Below, in pieces: positions 1 to 12,100 of a DNA stretch of 64,000 nucleotides. Both the position numbers and the translations under genes were made by a program. The notes below the pieces were generated by a model. The model saw only the letters and a list, made by a program, of their open reading frames with translations. It ran no database searches and had not been told where the DNA came from. Origin of the DNA: Nereocystis luetkeana (taxonomy: Eukaryota > Sar > Phaeophyceae > Laminariales > Laminariaceae); NCBI GenBank assembly GCA_031213475.1, contig JARUPZ010000008.1:12847393-12911392 (forward strand), read 5' to 3'. Each line of letters begins with the position of its first letter. The stretch's first letter is position 1.

Positions 1-121
1 GTTGAGTTCGTGGACGATGGGGTGGCGAGGGTTGATCTCCATGCTCCGCTGTCCCGCCATCATTCCCATCTGCCGGCTGTCGGACAAAGTCTGCGCCCTC
101 ATGATGCGCTCCATGTTCGCG
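1..121 (-). CDS. GRP94: GRP94 exon 16, cut by window start
   Basis: Starts at an AAACAG acceptor with the C that completes a Ser codon, then [14 protein letters not shown] and [15 protein letters not shown]. These are signature C-terminal-domain motifs of Hsp90. The rest of the gene, including any ER-retention tetrapeptide, lies before base 1. Confidence 0.94.
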
Positions 122-3100
122 CTGTTTACCGACGATCAAATCACCGCGGCGGGAGCAGACGCGGCAGCAGAGATGTGCGTCACTAGGAGGACAAACGCTT
201 GCATGTCTACCTCTGTCGTGCCCGAATTGTACAGAAAGGAGTTGTGGTAGAGCAGAGGTTCGCTTTGGAGAGCTAGCGCCCGAAAAACAATGGAGTTGTA
301 CTCGTACAAAACGGGCGCAGCATGGAATTGCTCGTCCTGGTCGCACCTGCTCATCCCATACGAGCACCTCCACAGCGAACAATGGAGCCGTGTAAAAAGC
401 TTGGTTTGGCGCAGCCTCGGTAAAATGTTTAAATTTGTATTTGGCTCTAACCCCGACCGTAATCAATATATACCACTATCCGCGACCGCCTGAGAAAGTT
501 CTCAGAATTTTCTCGGAACGATGCTGTAACGAGGAGTCTGTGTACAGTGCCGACCATTTTGTTCAAGAACGAGTCTTTCGCTTCCGTAAAAATCAATGCA
601 CTCAATCTAAATTCCATGTATTTTGTCGCCGGAAAAAATCAGAGTTACCTTACACTAAAGTCCAAGTCATTAGTCTCCGAATAAAATCCAATCCCCCCAC
701 TCTCATCGATATTCGAACACAGTAGTCGACGTTTTTTCGTACCTAACTCCCCGAAAATTCGCTACTTACTCATGACCCCCCCCATCCTATTTTATATAGG
801 TTGGGTTGGCGTCGTTAGGCAACGAAAGGGTAAAACATGCTAGACAACCAGGGTACCGTTTTTTTTTTTTTGGCGGTCACCCAAAGCTGGTTGTCGAGTT
901 TTGTGCGAGGTGAAAAGCCTTTACTCCACACAAGTGGGAATGATCGAGTCACGTAGTGTTCAAGGTAAGGCACCCAAGAGGCAGTTACATAGTACTCCCA
1001 TTGCTGCCTCTGGAAGTGCCTACATAGGAAATTAAATTAACTCATTGAAGCTGTCATCCATATGCAAGCCCGCCTTACAAGCGGTTCTTAGTAGGATGCA
1101 GCTCACCCTTCATGCGACTCGCCCAACACATCACGGCGCTTCGCGCTTGGTGCAAGCAATGTCTGCCTGGCATTGTAGGGATGCGAGGGTCTATGGTCAT
1201 ACGACTACGGCCATGCATGAGATCGAGTACATCTCTCCTATCGAGTACACCCCCCCCTCCCCCGTGTTGCTCTATAGACCGGGTCGGCGTCGGTTGGCAG
1301 TAAGAAAAGGCCGATAACTGCATCAACTACAGTAGACAACGAGGGTGTCGATTTCTGTTTTAGGCGGCCACCATGGGTGGCGGTCGACTTCCAGTAGTCC
1401 ATTTGTGCGGGGTGGGGAACCTATACCCCGCACAAGGAGAATGATCGTGTACCACGTAGTGTGTATCGCAAGGCGCCCACGAGGCAGTACACCCATAGCT
1501 GACCCTGGAAGTGGCCACGCCGGAAAAAAAAATGAATCAATTCGACGCTGTTATCTATATGCAAGAAAGTCCGCCTCACAAGCGGTTCTCAGCAGGATGC
1601 CGCTCATCCTTCATGCGACTCGCCCAACACATCACAACGCTTCGCACTTGGTGCAAGCAATGTCTGCCTGCTTGATGAAAACCCGACGTGCTCTGTCCCG
1701 GCATTCTAGGGGCGCGAGGGTCTGCTATGGTCATACGGCTACGGCTATGCATGACATGATTACCCCCCCCCCCTCCCCCTACTTTACTCCCCCCATACGA
1801 GGGACAGCATGACGAGCACGGTGCCTCACCTGTAGCCGTAGGCGGCGGAGACGATGACCGCAGGGCTTCCCTCCACCCGCTGGCTTACGGTAACCTGTCG
1901 CGGGAGCCAAGACGATACCAAAGTATTTAGCTTAGCATTTAGTTCACATAGCAGTACGACATGATTATCAGAGCACGGCAGTAACCACGAAACTATAAAA
2001 AAAAACTACAAAAGGGTATGGGTGGGAAAATTCATTTAATAAGCAATGGCTCGATTTGGTGTGAACAACAGTAATTGGATTGTTCCTTGCAGGAGACGAT
2101 ATCAGAGCAAAACCAAAGATTGATCAGACCAAGAGCAAGGCAACATCACACCAAGACAAAGGTAGAGCAACCGGAGCAAGATCAGAGCGAAAGCACAGCA
2201 ACAACAGCGATACCACAGCATGGATCAAGAGCAAGCTCACAGCAGGGCAGAGATGAAGAAAAAGAGCACAGCATGACCGAAAACAAAGAAACGGAGCTCA
2301 GTACATCACCGCACAGCACTTAAGCGCAGGAAAAAAACCCAGGCCAAACATCCCAGGGGAGGGCTGCCCGCCCGGCTGTGCTATAAAAAACGCACCTTGG
2401 TGATTTTCCCCTTAAAGGTTTCCTTAAGGGAGTCAGTGAGCGGCTTGAACATGCTCTTGTAGTACTTTTCCCTCTTCTTTACGTCCGCCGCGTCCTCATC
2501 TCCGAAGCTGAGACCCTCCTTTGTCACAGACTGCAGCCTGCAGGTCACGCGGCCAAGCATCAACATCACACTTCAGACCCAAACGAGGCCGAGCAACCAA
2601 TACGTTCATTGCGCGAGGAAGTAACTCTGATGCGGGAGAGGGTTTTAGTCCGAGCCACTTGCGCTTCGTACCGCCTTGGCGGCAATGTTATTAATAGCAC
2701 CGTCTGCTCTTCACGTCAATGTTTACACGCTCCGCATATTAATTTACATTTAGAGTGTCATGTGTTTACCCTAAACCCGACAAAGTAGGCAACAGAACCA
2801 ACGCATAGGGGGTCAGGGGCGGGTGTGTGTCTCACTTTAACCCCTTTAACCCTTTCAGTGTATACGTACCTGTACTGCAGTCCCGTTTTGAGGACATGTA
2901 CTTTTATTCTGAGTGATTTGTCCCCAAAACGGGAGCGCAATTGCCTTAAAAAGGGTTAAGACATGGCTAAAATGACGTGTTTGACTCCTTCAGAACCAGC
3001 CGCATATAATAGCTACACGTACTTGTAGTACACATGCAAGATGTATGGATGGATAGGGCGTCGGCGCGAGTGGTTGGAGGTCGGTCGGCTCACTTTTTGT

Positions 3101-6100
3101 CCTCGTACTCGGTGATGGATTGAATCGTCATTTCGTCCACAGCCTCTGTGAGGTAGAGCACCTCCAGTCCCTTCGTCGACAGTTTCTCCAGGAAGGGCGA
3201 CTTCTCAACAGCCTGTTAGAATACAACAACAAAACAAATACCGGGTACCGAGGTATTACACCCGTCGCCATATGGAGAAAAATAACAACAACAAAACCAA
3301 CAAGCGGTGAGACCGAAAATGGACACAAAACTCATCTTTGCCAGCTTGGTGTGATACTTCTACTACAGTGAGTGGTGATAATTCGATCGCGCGTTCTACT
3401 CGGCGTGAAAGCTTCTAGACTTCCTCTACAACATATTACAGGTTATAGTTAAATGTATACCTATGGCGTATTAAATGCCCAAACGTAAACCAGACGAACA
3501 AACATAAAATGCGTGAGATATACGAAACATCACGTACATCCACACGAACAAACGACAACAAAACACATGCATCATTATTATTAATATTGATAGTACCAAT
3601 TTATCGTGATTGACGGCACGGCATATCGACTAATATCAGTTTGGGACCAATCTAAATGCGAGGAGTAGCGTGAACGACAGTTCGCCATGTGACGAGGAAG
3701 GTGCCATGTATGGAGGAGGCTTTAAGGAGGGAAGGTGGGGCATTTCTTGACTCCGAGAGATAAAAGAAAGACGATTGCTACTATTAATAGTGCGGTATTA
3801 TATAGAGGATGATCAATCTAATACGTCGGAGTGAAACATGCATGTTGTATTAATAATACGATACATTGTCGAAAGGTACCATAAAAATATATATATCAAT
3901 CAAGTACAAAATAAAGAAACGACACCGAAACGACACCAAAGGCCATGCACTATCAATAGTAATAGTACTCCTTTCTCACGATGAATGGTGCAGCAACTAA
4001 CAACAATTTTGCGGCCACGGAACTTGTGCCTCCCTCCGGCAACCGAAAAAAAGCAGATCATTGACAGCGCGGACCGTAGGTGAAGCGATCATCTTTGACG
4101 AAATTACGGCTTCATGTGAAAGACAACAGCACGCCCACTTATGTTACAGGAGGGGATGACACGAACGAACCAACCGGTACGCAACGGCCCGCGCTCATAT
4201 CGTTTCAGGGAGGAGGGGGGGGTATACTCGACATCGTGACATCATGCATGGCTGTAGTAGTATGACCATAACGCCAGGGAGGGGGGGGGGGGGGGCGTAC
4301 TCATGGTCATGCTTGGCCGTAGTTGTATGGCCATAGACCCAGGGAGGCGTGGGGGGGTAGGGGGTACTCATTTGTTGCTTGCCCTAGTCATTTGACCATC
4401 GTCAACGCACCCTTTTCGAGACGGAGCACCTTTCCTACTCCTACCTTAATAGAGACACCTCCAACATTTGGACACTCAGTACGACTTTTCCCTATCTTAC
4501 ACGAGTGTAGACTTTTCAATCTTTTCCCTTTCGTGTTTCGCCGCCTGTGGACACCATCTATCTCCTAGGATATCGATCGTTTTCTCGGTGATATCTAGTA
4601 TACCAAAGGCGTCCCGTCACATTCGCCCATTTCCCTCATCTCGTCTTTCCAACACATCCCGTTCCTCCTTACACAGTTTCCATTTTCCTACTGTGTGGGA
4701 TCTAACTCTTTTTTACTTTGCCACATGGGCCCATCTGTGCATCTACAGCAGTGCCTCCTCCTCCTCCCGGCTACTGGTATACCTCTGTCTTCTTCCTGGC
4801 AGGTCCAGGTCACCTACACGAAATCGCGGTTTCAGCGTTTTCGTAAGTCGATTGGGCCGTTCAAATACGTTTTCAAATACGTTTTCACTCCTATCCCTCC
4901 GCTTAGAGCCGTGTATGTCTCTCAAGTGTTTTTCCGATTCCACCTTGTTTCTTAGCTCTAGCCGTTCCCTTGTTTGTATCTCTTCGTCTAGTTCTGCCTT
5001 GTACCTCCCAAAGTTCTCGGCGGACATCACCTCTTCTTGGTTCCCCCCTATATCCTTCCATACTCTCTCAACTACGATATCCCACCTTATTTCACCTCGC
5101 CCATTTATTACTTTCTCACATACTGCTCCATCAACTGTGGCTGGCAACCTCTTTTTTGGCATGCTCCTTACTTTATATTGCCGTTTCAACTTTCTCACGT
5201 CTCTATTACGGGGGACCATAGTTAATAGGACCAAATATTGTTAGTAAAAATGGTTAAATATATACCAGGTAGGTTTTTATGGATACCATAGGTTCTATTA
5301 ACTATGGCCCCCCGTAATATTTGTGTCAAGTGGGTACATTCTCAGTTCGGCTCTAAATACTTGACGGGGCATCATACCTCCGTTGACTCCCCAGCGATGT
5401 AGAAGATAGCCTTCTGCCACTCGGGCATGCGGCTCACGTATTCCTCCAAGCTCGTCCACCTTCACGATACGCAAAAAGACACAACGCCGTTCCGATAGGT
5501 GTAACCAACTACATACAGTAGCGGTGCCCTATTCATAGTAGTAAGGCGGTGGTGTGGTGTGCCAGAGAATAAATGACCGCCTTATAGAGGGAAACCGCCT
5601 TGTTCATTCCAGGTTACGGGTGCAGTTCTCCAGTCGCGCCAAGCGGTTTTGACCGCCTTATCGGGGGAAGCCTTCGTACTGCACACGACGGAGAGATGAC
5701 GATGTATCTAAGTTTATTATACGTGTCTACCGTACATTATCTATATCCTAACCTCTCGTTATGATACACCTGTACTCTACTCTAGTGAGCAACATCTCTA
5801 CTGTAGAGTACGTATCTTAGCCAGGAAACACGTGCTACAAATCATCGAGGTTACACGGGTCTCAGCCTTCAACATGAGCTACATCACCGACATCACCGAC
5901 ATCACACAGATCATCTACCCTGAAAGAGCTAGACTGCCAATGTGGGAACCGACTTTCTGTTGGACGTGCGAGCTAAAATAATGCAAAAGCTAGAAGCGAA
6001 GAGCAAAACAAAGGGCAAAGCAAATCACGTCAAAGCCAAGTGAAGAAAAGCAACGCATAGCAAAGCTGAACGCTGAGAACATACAACGCAAAGGAGCGTC

Positions 6101-9100
6101 CGAGTGTGCGTGTACCAGGTATGGCTGTTTCATCGAACGAGGGGGGTGATTGCGCGTGGGTCTTTCTCACTTTCCGTCAGACGTGTTGGTCTTGAACCTG
6201 AGGAGCTTCACAAGCTTGCTCTTATTCGCGCTGTCCTCCATGACGCCGAGCTTGATGCTCTTGCTGAATTCCTCCCAGAAGTTGATGTACGGGTGCTCCT
6301 GAACACAGGGCGGCAACGCATCCAATACACCAAGGGTAAGTCAGCGGTGCACGACAAACAGTAGAAAACGAGACCACAGGTCACACTTAAAAAACAAGCA
6401 CCCCGAAACAGGCCATGATGAAGGCGAAACACTTCCGAAACAGGTCATAATGAATTAGGTTTTAACTAGAAACACTCCTAAACAGGTCATGATTAACAAG
6501 ACGCACTCCGAAACACGTTCAAACAAACAAAACACACTTACAAAACAAATCACAAAAAAACAAAAATCACTCCTCAGAAGGGCAAAACCAAAACCAAAAG
6601 AACGAGTGAGGTGGGGATTTCTGGACGACTATTACGAGGGACCATAGTTAACCCTTTTAGGACCCCAGTCCCGTTTTGGGAGCAAACTACTTATAATTAG
6701 AGTGTTTTGTCCCCACTTATGGGACTGCGGTTCTAAAAGGGTTAATAGAACCTACCAGGTATGGTATACATACAACACCTACACCAGGTATATTTTACCA
6801 TTTATTATTTGGTCCTATTAACTATGGCCCCTCGTAATAGCATATACCAGGGTAGGGTCAAGGTGTGACAGGTGGCTTGGCCGACAAATACCGGAATCGG
6901 TGACACCAAGATTGCCCTGATGGCTGGTATACGTATATTTATATACCTGGTATATAGAGAGAGAGGATGTGTTCGAACTGAACAAATCTCTAGGAGCTGC
7001 ACGAGACGCGCGCAGCATCGTGATGCACACTCATAAAGCTTACCTCGTGCATACCTAGACGCTTCATTCTTAACATGGCACTCGTCGTTTTTTCCGTCGA
7101 AAGGAGTCAAGGTATACCACTCTGTCCTAAATGTTAGCACCACTTGTACATTCATGTCGAATTCAACTTGTTCTTGTAAAGTGGTGTACGACAAAAGCTG
7201 CTTTCGCCGGCTCTCTCACTCTCACCTCCACCTCCAAGTCGACTTCCACTGTTGCCAGCTTACGGAGCATCTCCAGACATTTTCGGACGAGCTTCTTCGC
7301 CATCACTTTTAGCACCTGCACCCCGGAAACGAACGCCATATATCCCACGCCCAGAGCCCCCATCGCCGCCAGAGCAAATACGGCAAAAAACAAACAAACA
7401 AAGGGCGTCCTCGATCCCTTAGACTAATTGGCCAGATCAATCACCTGCAAATAACTCAGGAGAATAAGAAGGGACAACACCATGAAAACCGACCTTAACG
7501 GCGCAAAAAAAAAAACCCAACACGAAAAAAGCGAGAGAGCGTTTCTCCGTTAAGACCGGCGGGGAAAAACCCAATCGTAGGCGGGTAGTGTCCACAATCA
7601 ACAACACGAGCAACGACATCGGGCACTGTCGTATACCTGGTATTACTAGTTGCCAATACGAGAAAACTACGAACCTCTGTAGGTAGCGGGGCCCTTCATC
7701 GCCAAAATACCAGACAACAAATTATATTGAGGGTGTTCTAGAGCAAGAGTAGGAAGATTGACTTGGGGTAATGTCGTGTGGCTTCCGTTTGGAAGCCCTC
7801 AACCCACCCTACTGTGTTCACGCCTGAACACGCCATCGAACTTTTTGAACTCCTGGAGCAGTTCGAGGCTGACTTCAAGCGGTAGGTCGTTCGAGCCAAC
7901 CATGCCTCGCGTGAAGCTGAGGCATCGCGGCAGGAGGTGGTTGAATACTCGAATGAGGACATACAGGTCTACTCCTAACCACTGCAGCCGTACCAGTGCC
8001 TATTGCTTGATGCAGCATAGTACTGGCATACTGCCGACGGCGGCATGAAGCCCTGAATACCTGCTGCAGACCTACCCTATTAATAGGACCTACCGCAGAT
8101 CTACCCCAGAACTACTGCACACTCATACTATACTACCATGTAGATCATAGAGTACTGGCATACTGCAGAATGTACTGCGACCGAACCTTGTGCTCCTGGA
8201 GCATCTCGCGGCTGACGTTAAGCGGGAGGTCGTCCGAGTCAACCACGCCTCGCATGAAGTTGAGGTATCGCGGCAGGAGGTCGTCGAACTCGTCCGTGAT
8301 GAGCACCTTGCGCACGTACAGCTTCAAGCCCCCCTTCTTGTCCTCTGCGATTGCCACGAGCGTCATCGTGTTATTGCAGCGGCGGCGGCAGCGGCAGCGG
8401 TGGCTGAGGTTGCAGTGTTGGCGACGAGAAGCGAACACATCCAGCTACCACCATACCAGGTACACATGTTAATGAGAGGGGTCAAGTCAAGACCCCGAAC
8501 TAGCCCGCCTCTTCGTCACGTTCGTGCATCTTGAGGGCGGGCGATCGACCAAGGGCGTGTCTTAACTCCCACCAAAGAGCATGGGAACGAGCTGAACGGA
8601 ACGAGGCTGTTCGTGGTCATTCGACCCGTTCCTATCTAAAAAAACGTGTTTGGGTCCACGCAGAATCCTGGGCCTCGCCAGGCGAATCGGCACGAACGGT
8701 ATCTTTTGCACATGCAACGGCAACATGCTGTCCGCATCCATCTTCGGTGGTGTCCATCTACATCAAAGAATCTGCTATTTGTTCTCGTTCGGTCGGGCCG
8801 TTCGGTCCTCCCAAACAACGAAAAGGGGAGCAACACTTCCTCTTCCACACTTCCTCTTCCTAGATGTACTGTTTTTCTCGGGCTGCACTGAATCTATTCG
8901 TTTCCCACAACCAATCAACACCAATTCATGCGGCAAATAATATTCCATTCGGCTCGCTCCAATGCTCTCTGGGGGGGGGGGGTTAAGACACACCCTAACC
9001 CCCCCACCCGACTCCCCCCCCCGGCCCCACCCATCCACCTTCTCGAGCGTTGAAGTTCGATCAGGCATGCGCGACAGTGCGGAAAAAATGAAGGAGCTGA

Positions 9101-12100
9101 CACCATTGCCACAGCGGCATGAAGGCCAATACAAGGTGCCCATATCATACCCCGTGTACCCAAACGCTAGGATGGCCTAGCACGCGGCAGTGGGGTCCGA
9201 CGGTCAATCGACGACAATGCCATTCCCCTTTTCTCTCTCCCTCCCCACCTCCCTTGGGGAAGCCATGCCTTCCTCAATACGTGGGCGAGCGATATCCCCC
9301 CTCTCCCCGCCCCCCCCTCCCGTTTCCCCCGAACAGACAAAACCTTTCTGACCACGTGGGCGAGCGACAACGACCCCCCCCCCCCCCCCCTCCGCCCTCC
9401 CCTGAATAAACATGCCTTCTTAACCACGCGGGCGAGCGCTCACCGTAGTACTTATCGTAGAAGTCGTACGACGCCTTACTGGGCGCAAAGAGGATGGACT
9501 TGAACTCCACTTCTCCCTCGGCCTTGAAATGGATCCACGTCGAGGGATCTGAGGAGTCCCCCGAGAGTGACTATGGGACGGTCAAGCATGGGACCAAAAA
9601 GTATGGCACGGTTAGATGTCACGACGCGGTACGGCACATCACGGTAAAACAGCACCGTGAACGGCACAGCAATCCGGTAAACGGCAAGGTACCCCAACAG
9701 GTACAGCAGTGGTGTACCCGTTTCAAGGCCCTAGTACAGGTACCACGGAGGGATATCGGCTTGCCACGAGAAACGCGCGACTTACTGAAAACGGCATCAC
9801 TTTTCAGTGTGGTCAAAGTTAACCCTTTTAGAACCGCAGTCCCGTTTTGGGGACAATGCACTCAAATTCTTAGTGATTAGTCCCCAAAACGGGACAGCGG
9901 GCCCGAAAGGGTTGATGCAATTTTAGAGATAATACCGCGCTTTTGGGCTGGTCTTCCCCCTTTTAGGACTGCAGTCTCTTTAGGTCACAGGTTTGGGGAC
10001 GAACTGCATCGAATTTGAGTGTTTTGTCTCCAAACCGGGACTGCAGCACTCAAGGGCTTGACATGGGTATACCACTGTATGCACAGAGTATGCACGGTGA
10101 AAAACCGAAGCCGGTACAGCGACGGGGACAACGTTGCGGTGCCTGCGGTGCCTCAACAAACTGGTCGGCTCGTCAGACATGAATATCACGATACAACTAT
10201 CTAGATCCTGTATCAGCCGTTACAGGCGTTACGATATACATGATGCACAGGATCTGTACCGCACAGTTCCAACGCGCGCAACATGTGCTGGATCATACAC
10301 AGATCACACCGCCCCCACCAGGCAACATCGCACATACTATGCAGACGAGGTCTGATCATATCATATAGATAGATGAGGGATGTGTCTACCTACTCGAAAA
10401 CATCTAGATCGTGAAATGGGATTCTGGTTCGCCCGATGTGCCAACAGATTCTAACCGTTGAACGCGAACCGTCAAGCATACGCGGACCGTCGCCGCCAAC
10501 ATCACCACCCTCATCATCCCCAAACCAATCACCACCACCGCCACCGCGAACACTGCCAAAACCACGACCACCGCAAACATCACAACCACCACCACCACCG
10601 CCATCACCCCCACCCCCATCATCACCACAACCGTTTTCATCACAGCCACCCCCACCACCACCACCACCGCACCTTGTAGAAGTTCTGGTAATCCTCGTCC
10701 GTGACCTCGTCCTTGTCCCTTGCCCAAATAGCGACGTTGGCGTTCACCCTCTCCCAGTCCTGCGTCTTGACAGTCTTATACTTCACGTCCACCTCCACCT
10801 CTTCGAACTCGTCCTCCTGTCGAACAACGAAACAGCACAACACATACCTTAGTTTGGACGAGAATACTATACCAGGTACAATATTGAATTGGAAGTACAG
10901 GTTTGGACGAGAATACTATACCAGGTACAATATTGAATATGTGCTGGTACCACGGTACGTATAGTATAGTAGTACCAGGTACATATCATACCGTAATATA
11001 GATACTGCTGTACGTGAAACATACAACTCAGCTGTGAGATCCCGAATGGCGTCGAAACCCACCTCTGATAGGATACTAATATTTTAAATAATACATTATA
11101 TGACTGGGTGCACCTACGGTCGACTCGAGGACTGCAGCACTTTCTCTCTTCAATGCCTATTTTTTTTTTTAATTTTTTTTTTTATTTTTTTTTCTCATCC
11201 CATTCATTATCTTCGCACACTCTTCTTCTCTCTCTCCTTCCAACTCGTAACTCAGATCCGGGGTCACATAGCAGGCTCTTCTCCCCCCTTCCCGCTACGG
11301 TACGTGCCTTCATTTTTATCGCGAGAAGATTTCAGCCTTTTCTTCCCTCGTCGACTCGCATCGAATTGTGCCTACCCACGCTGCAAGGCGCTCTCAACAA
11401 TTGAATCCCTTTTTTTATTTTTGCAAATAACGTCAAAGTCCGACCCTCCTGGGGCTCGAACCCAGGACTCAAACTAGTAGAATTAGTAGCGAGGATAGGT
11501 GCCAGGTGCTGGGATGGAGACTCGACGACGAGTCTGGAACGAGATGTAAGTGACAGATGCGTGACGCATCTTGTCATGCATCAGATGGTCTCAGGGCGAC
11601 ACTACCAATCATAGTTCGTCCGTCGACGAAGGATTGTACCGAGATCCTACTGACGAGATCCTAGGAGAGCTTGACGTCACAGAAGTTGTATGATAAAAAT
11701 ACGACGATCTTGCGACCAGGCAGATGAATTGGTGACACCGGCATGGGAGATCCTTACGATGATTTCCGGATACAGGCTACATAATAGGGTACTCCACTGC
11801 TGTAGTCTAAAGTTGATACTACTACTCAGTTGTGAGATACCTGGTACACAACTTCGTCGAAACTACTGCAGCATGGGTATAGGATGCTCTTCATGACAAG
11901 AAAATAATTAGTCTATATTTTGGTACTAAAGCATTTAGCATATGCAACAGCTTCGGGAGTGTTGATAGTTTTCGCCTCATATTTTTCCCCAAACCATGGA
12001 TAACTCCATTTCCTTACTCAAGTTGTAGCCCAGAACGAGCCTGCCAACAACGACACCTAGTACTACTACTATTAATAGCAAGTCTTGAAACAATATTGGG

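Noticed and set aside
4468-5244. 258-codon plus-strand ORF
   Set aside because: Antisense to the recognisable degenerate LINE reading on the minus strand; Ser/Phe-rich composition is typical of a shadow frame.
6944-6952. TACCWGGTA as a restriction or methylation (CCWGG) signal
   Set aside because: CCWGG alone is not obviously enriched; it is the TA-flanked 9-mer that recurs, and filled/empty pairs show insertion, which a methylation site would not explain.
10404-10727. Val/Met-rich ORF on the minus strand and Pro/His-rich ORFs on the plus strand
   Set aside because: Translations of the (GGT)n/(CAC)n tract in GRP94 intron 7.
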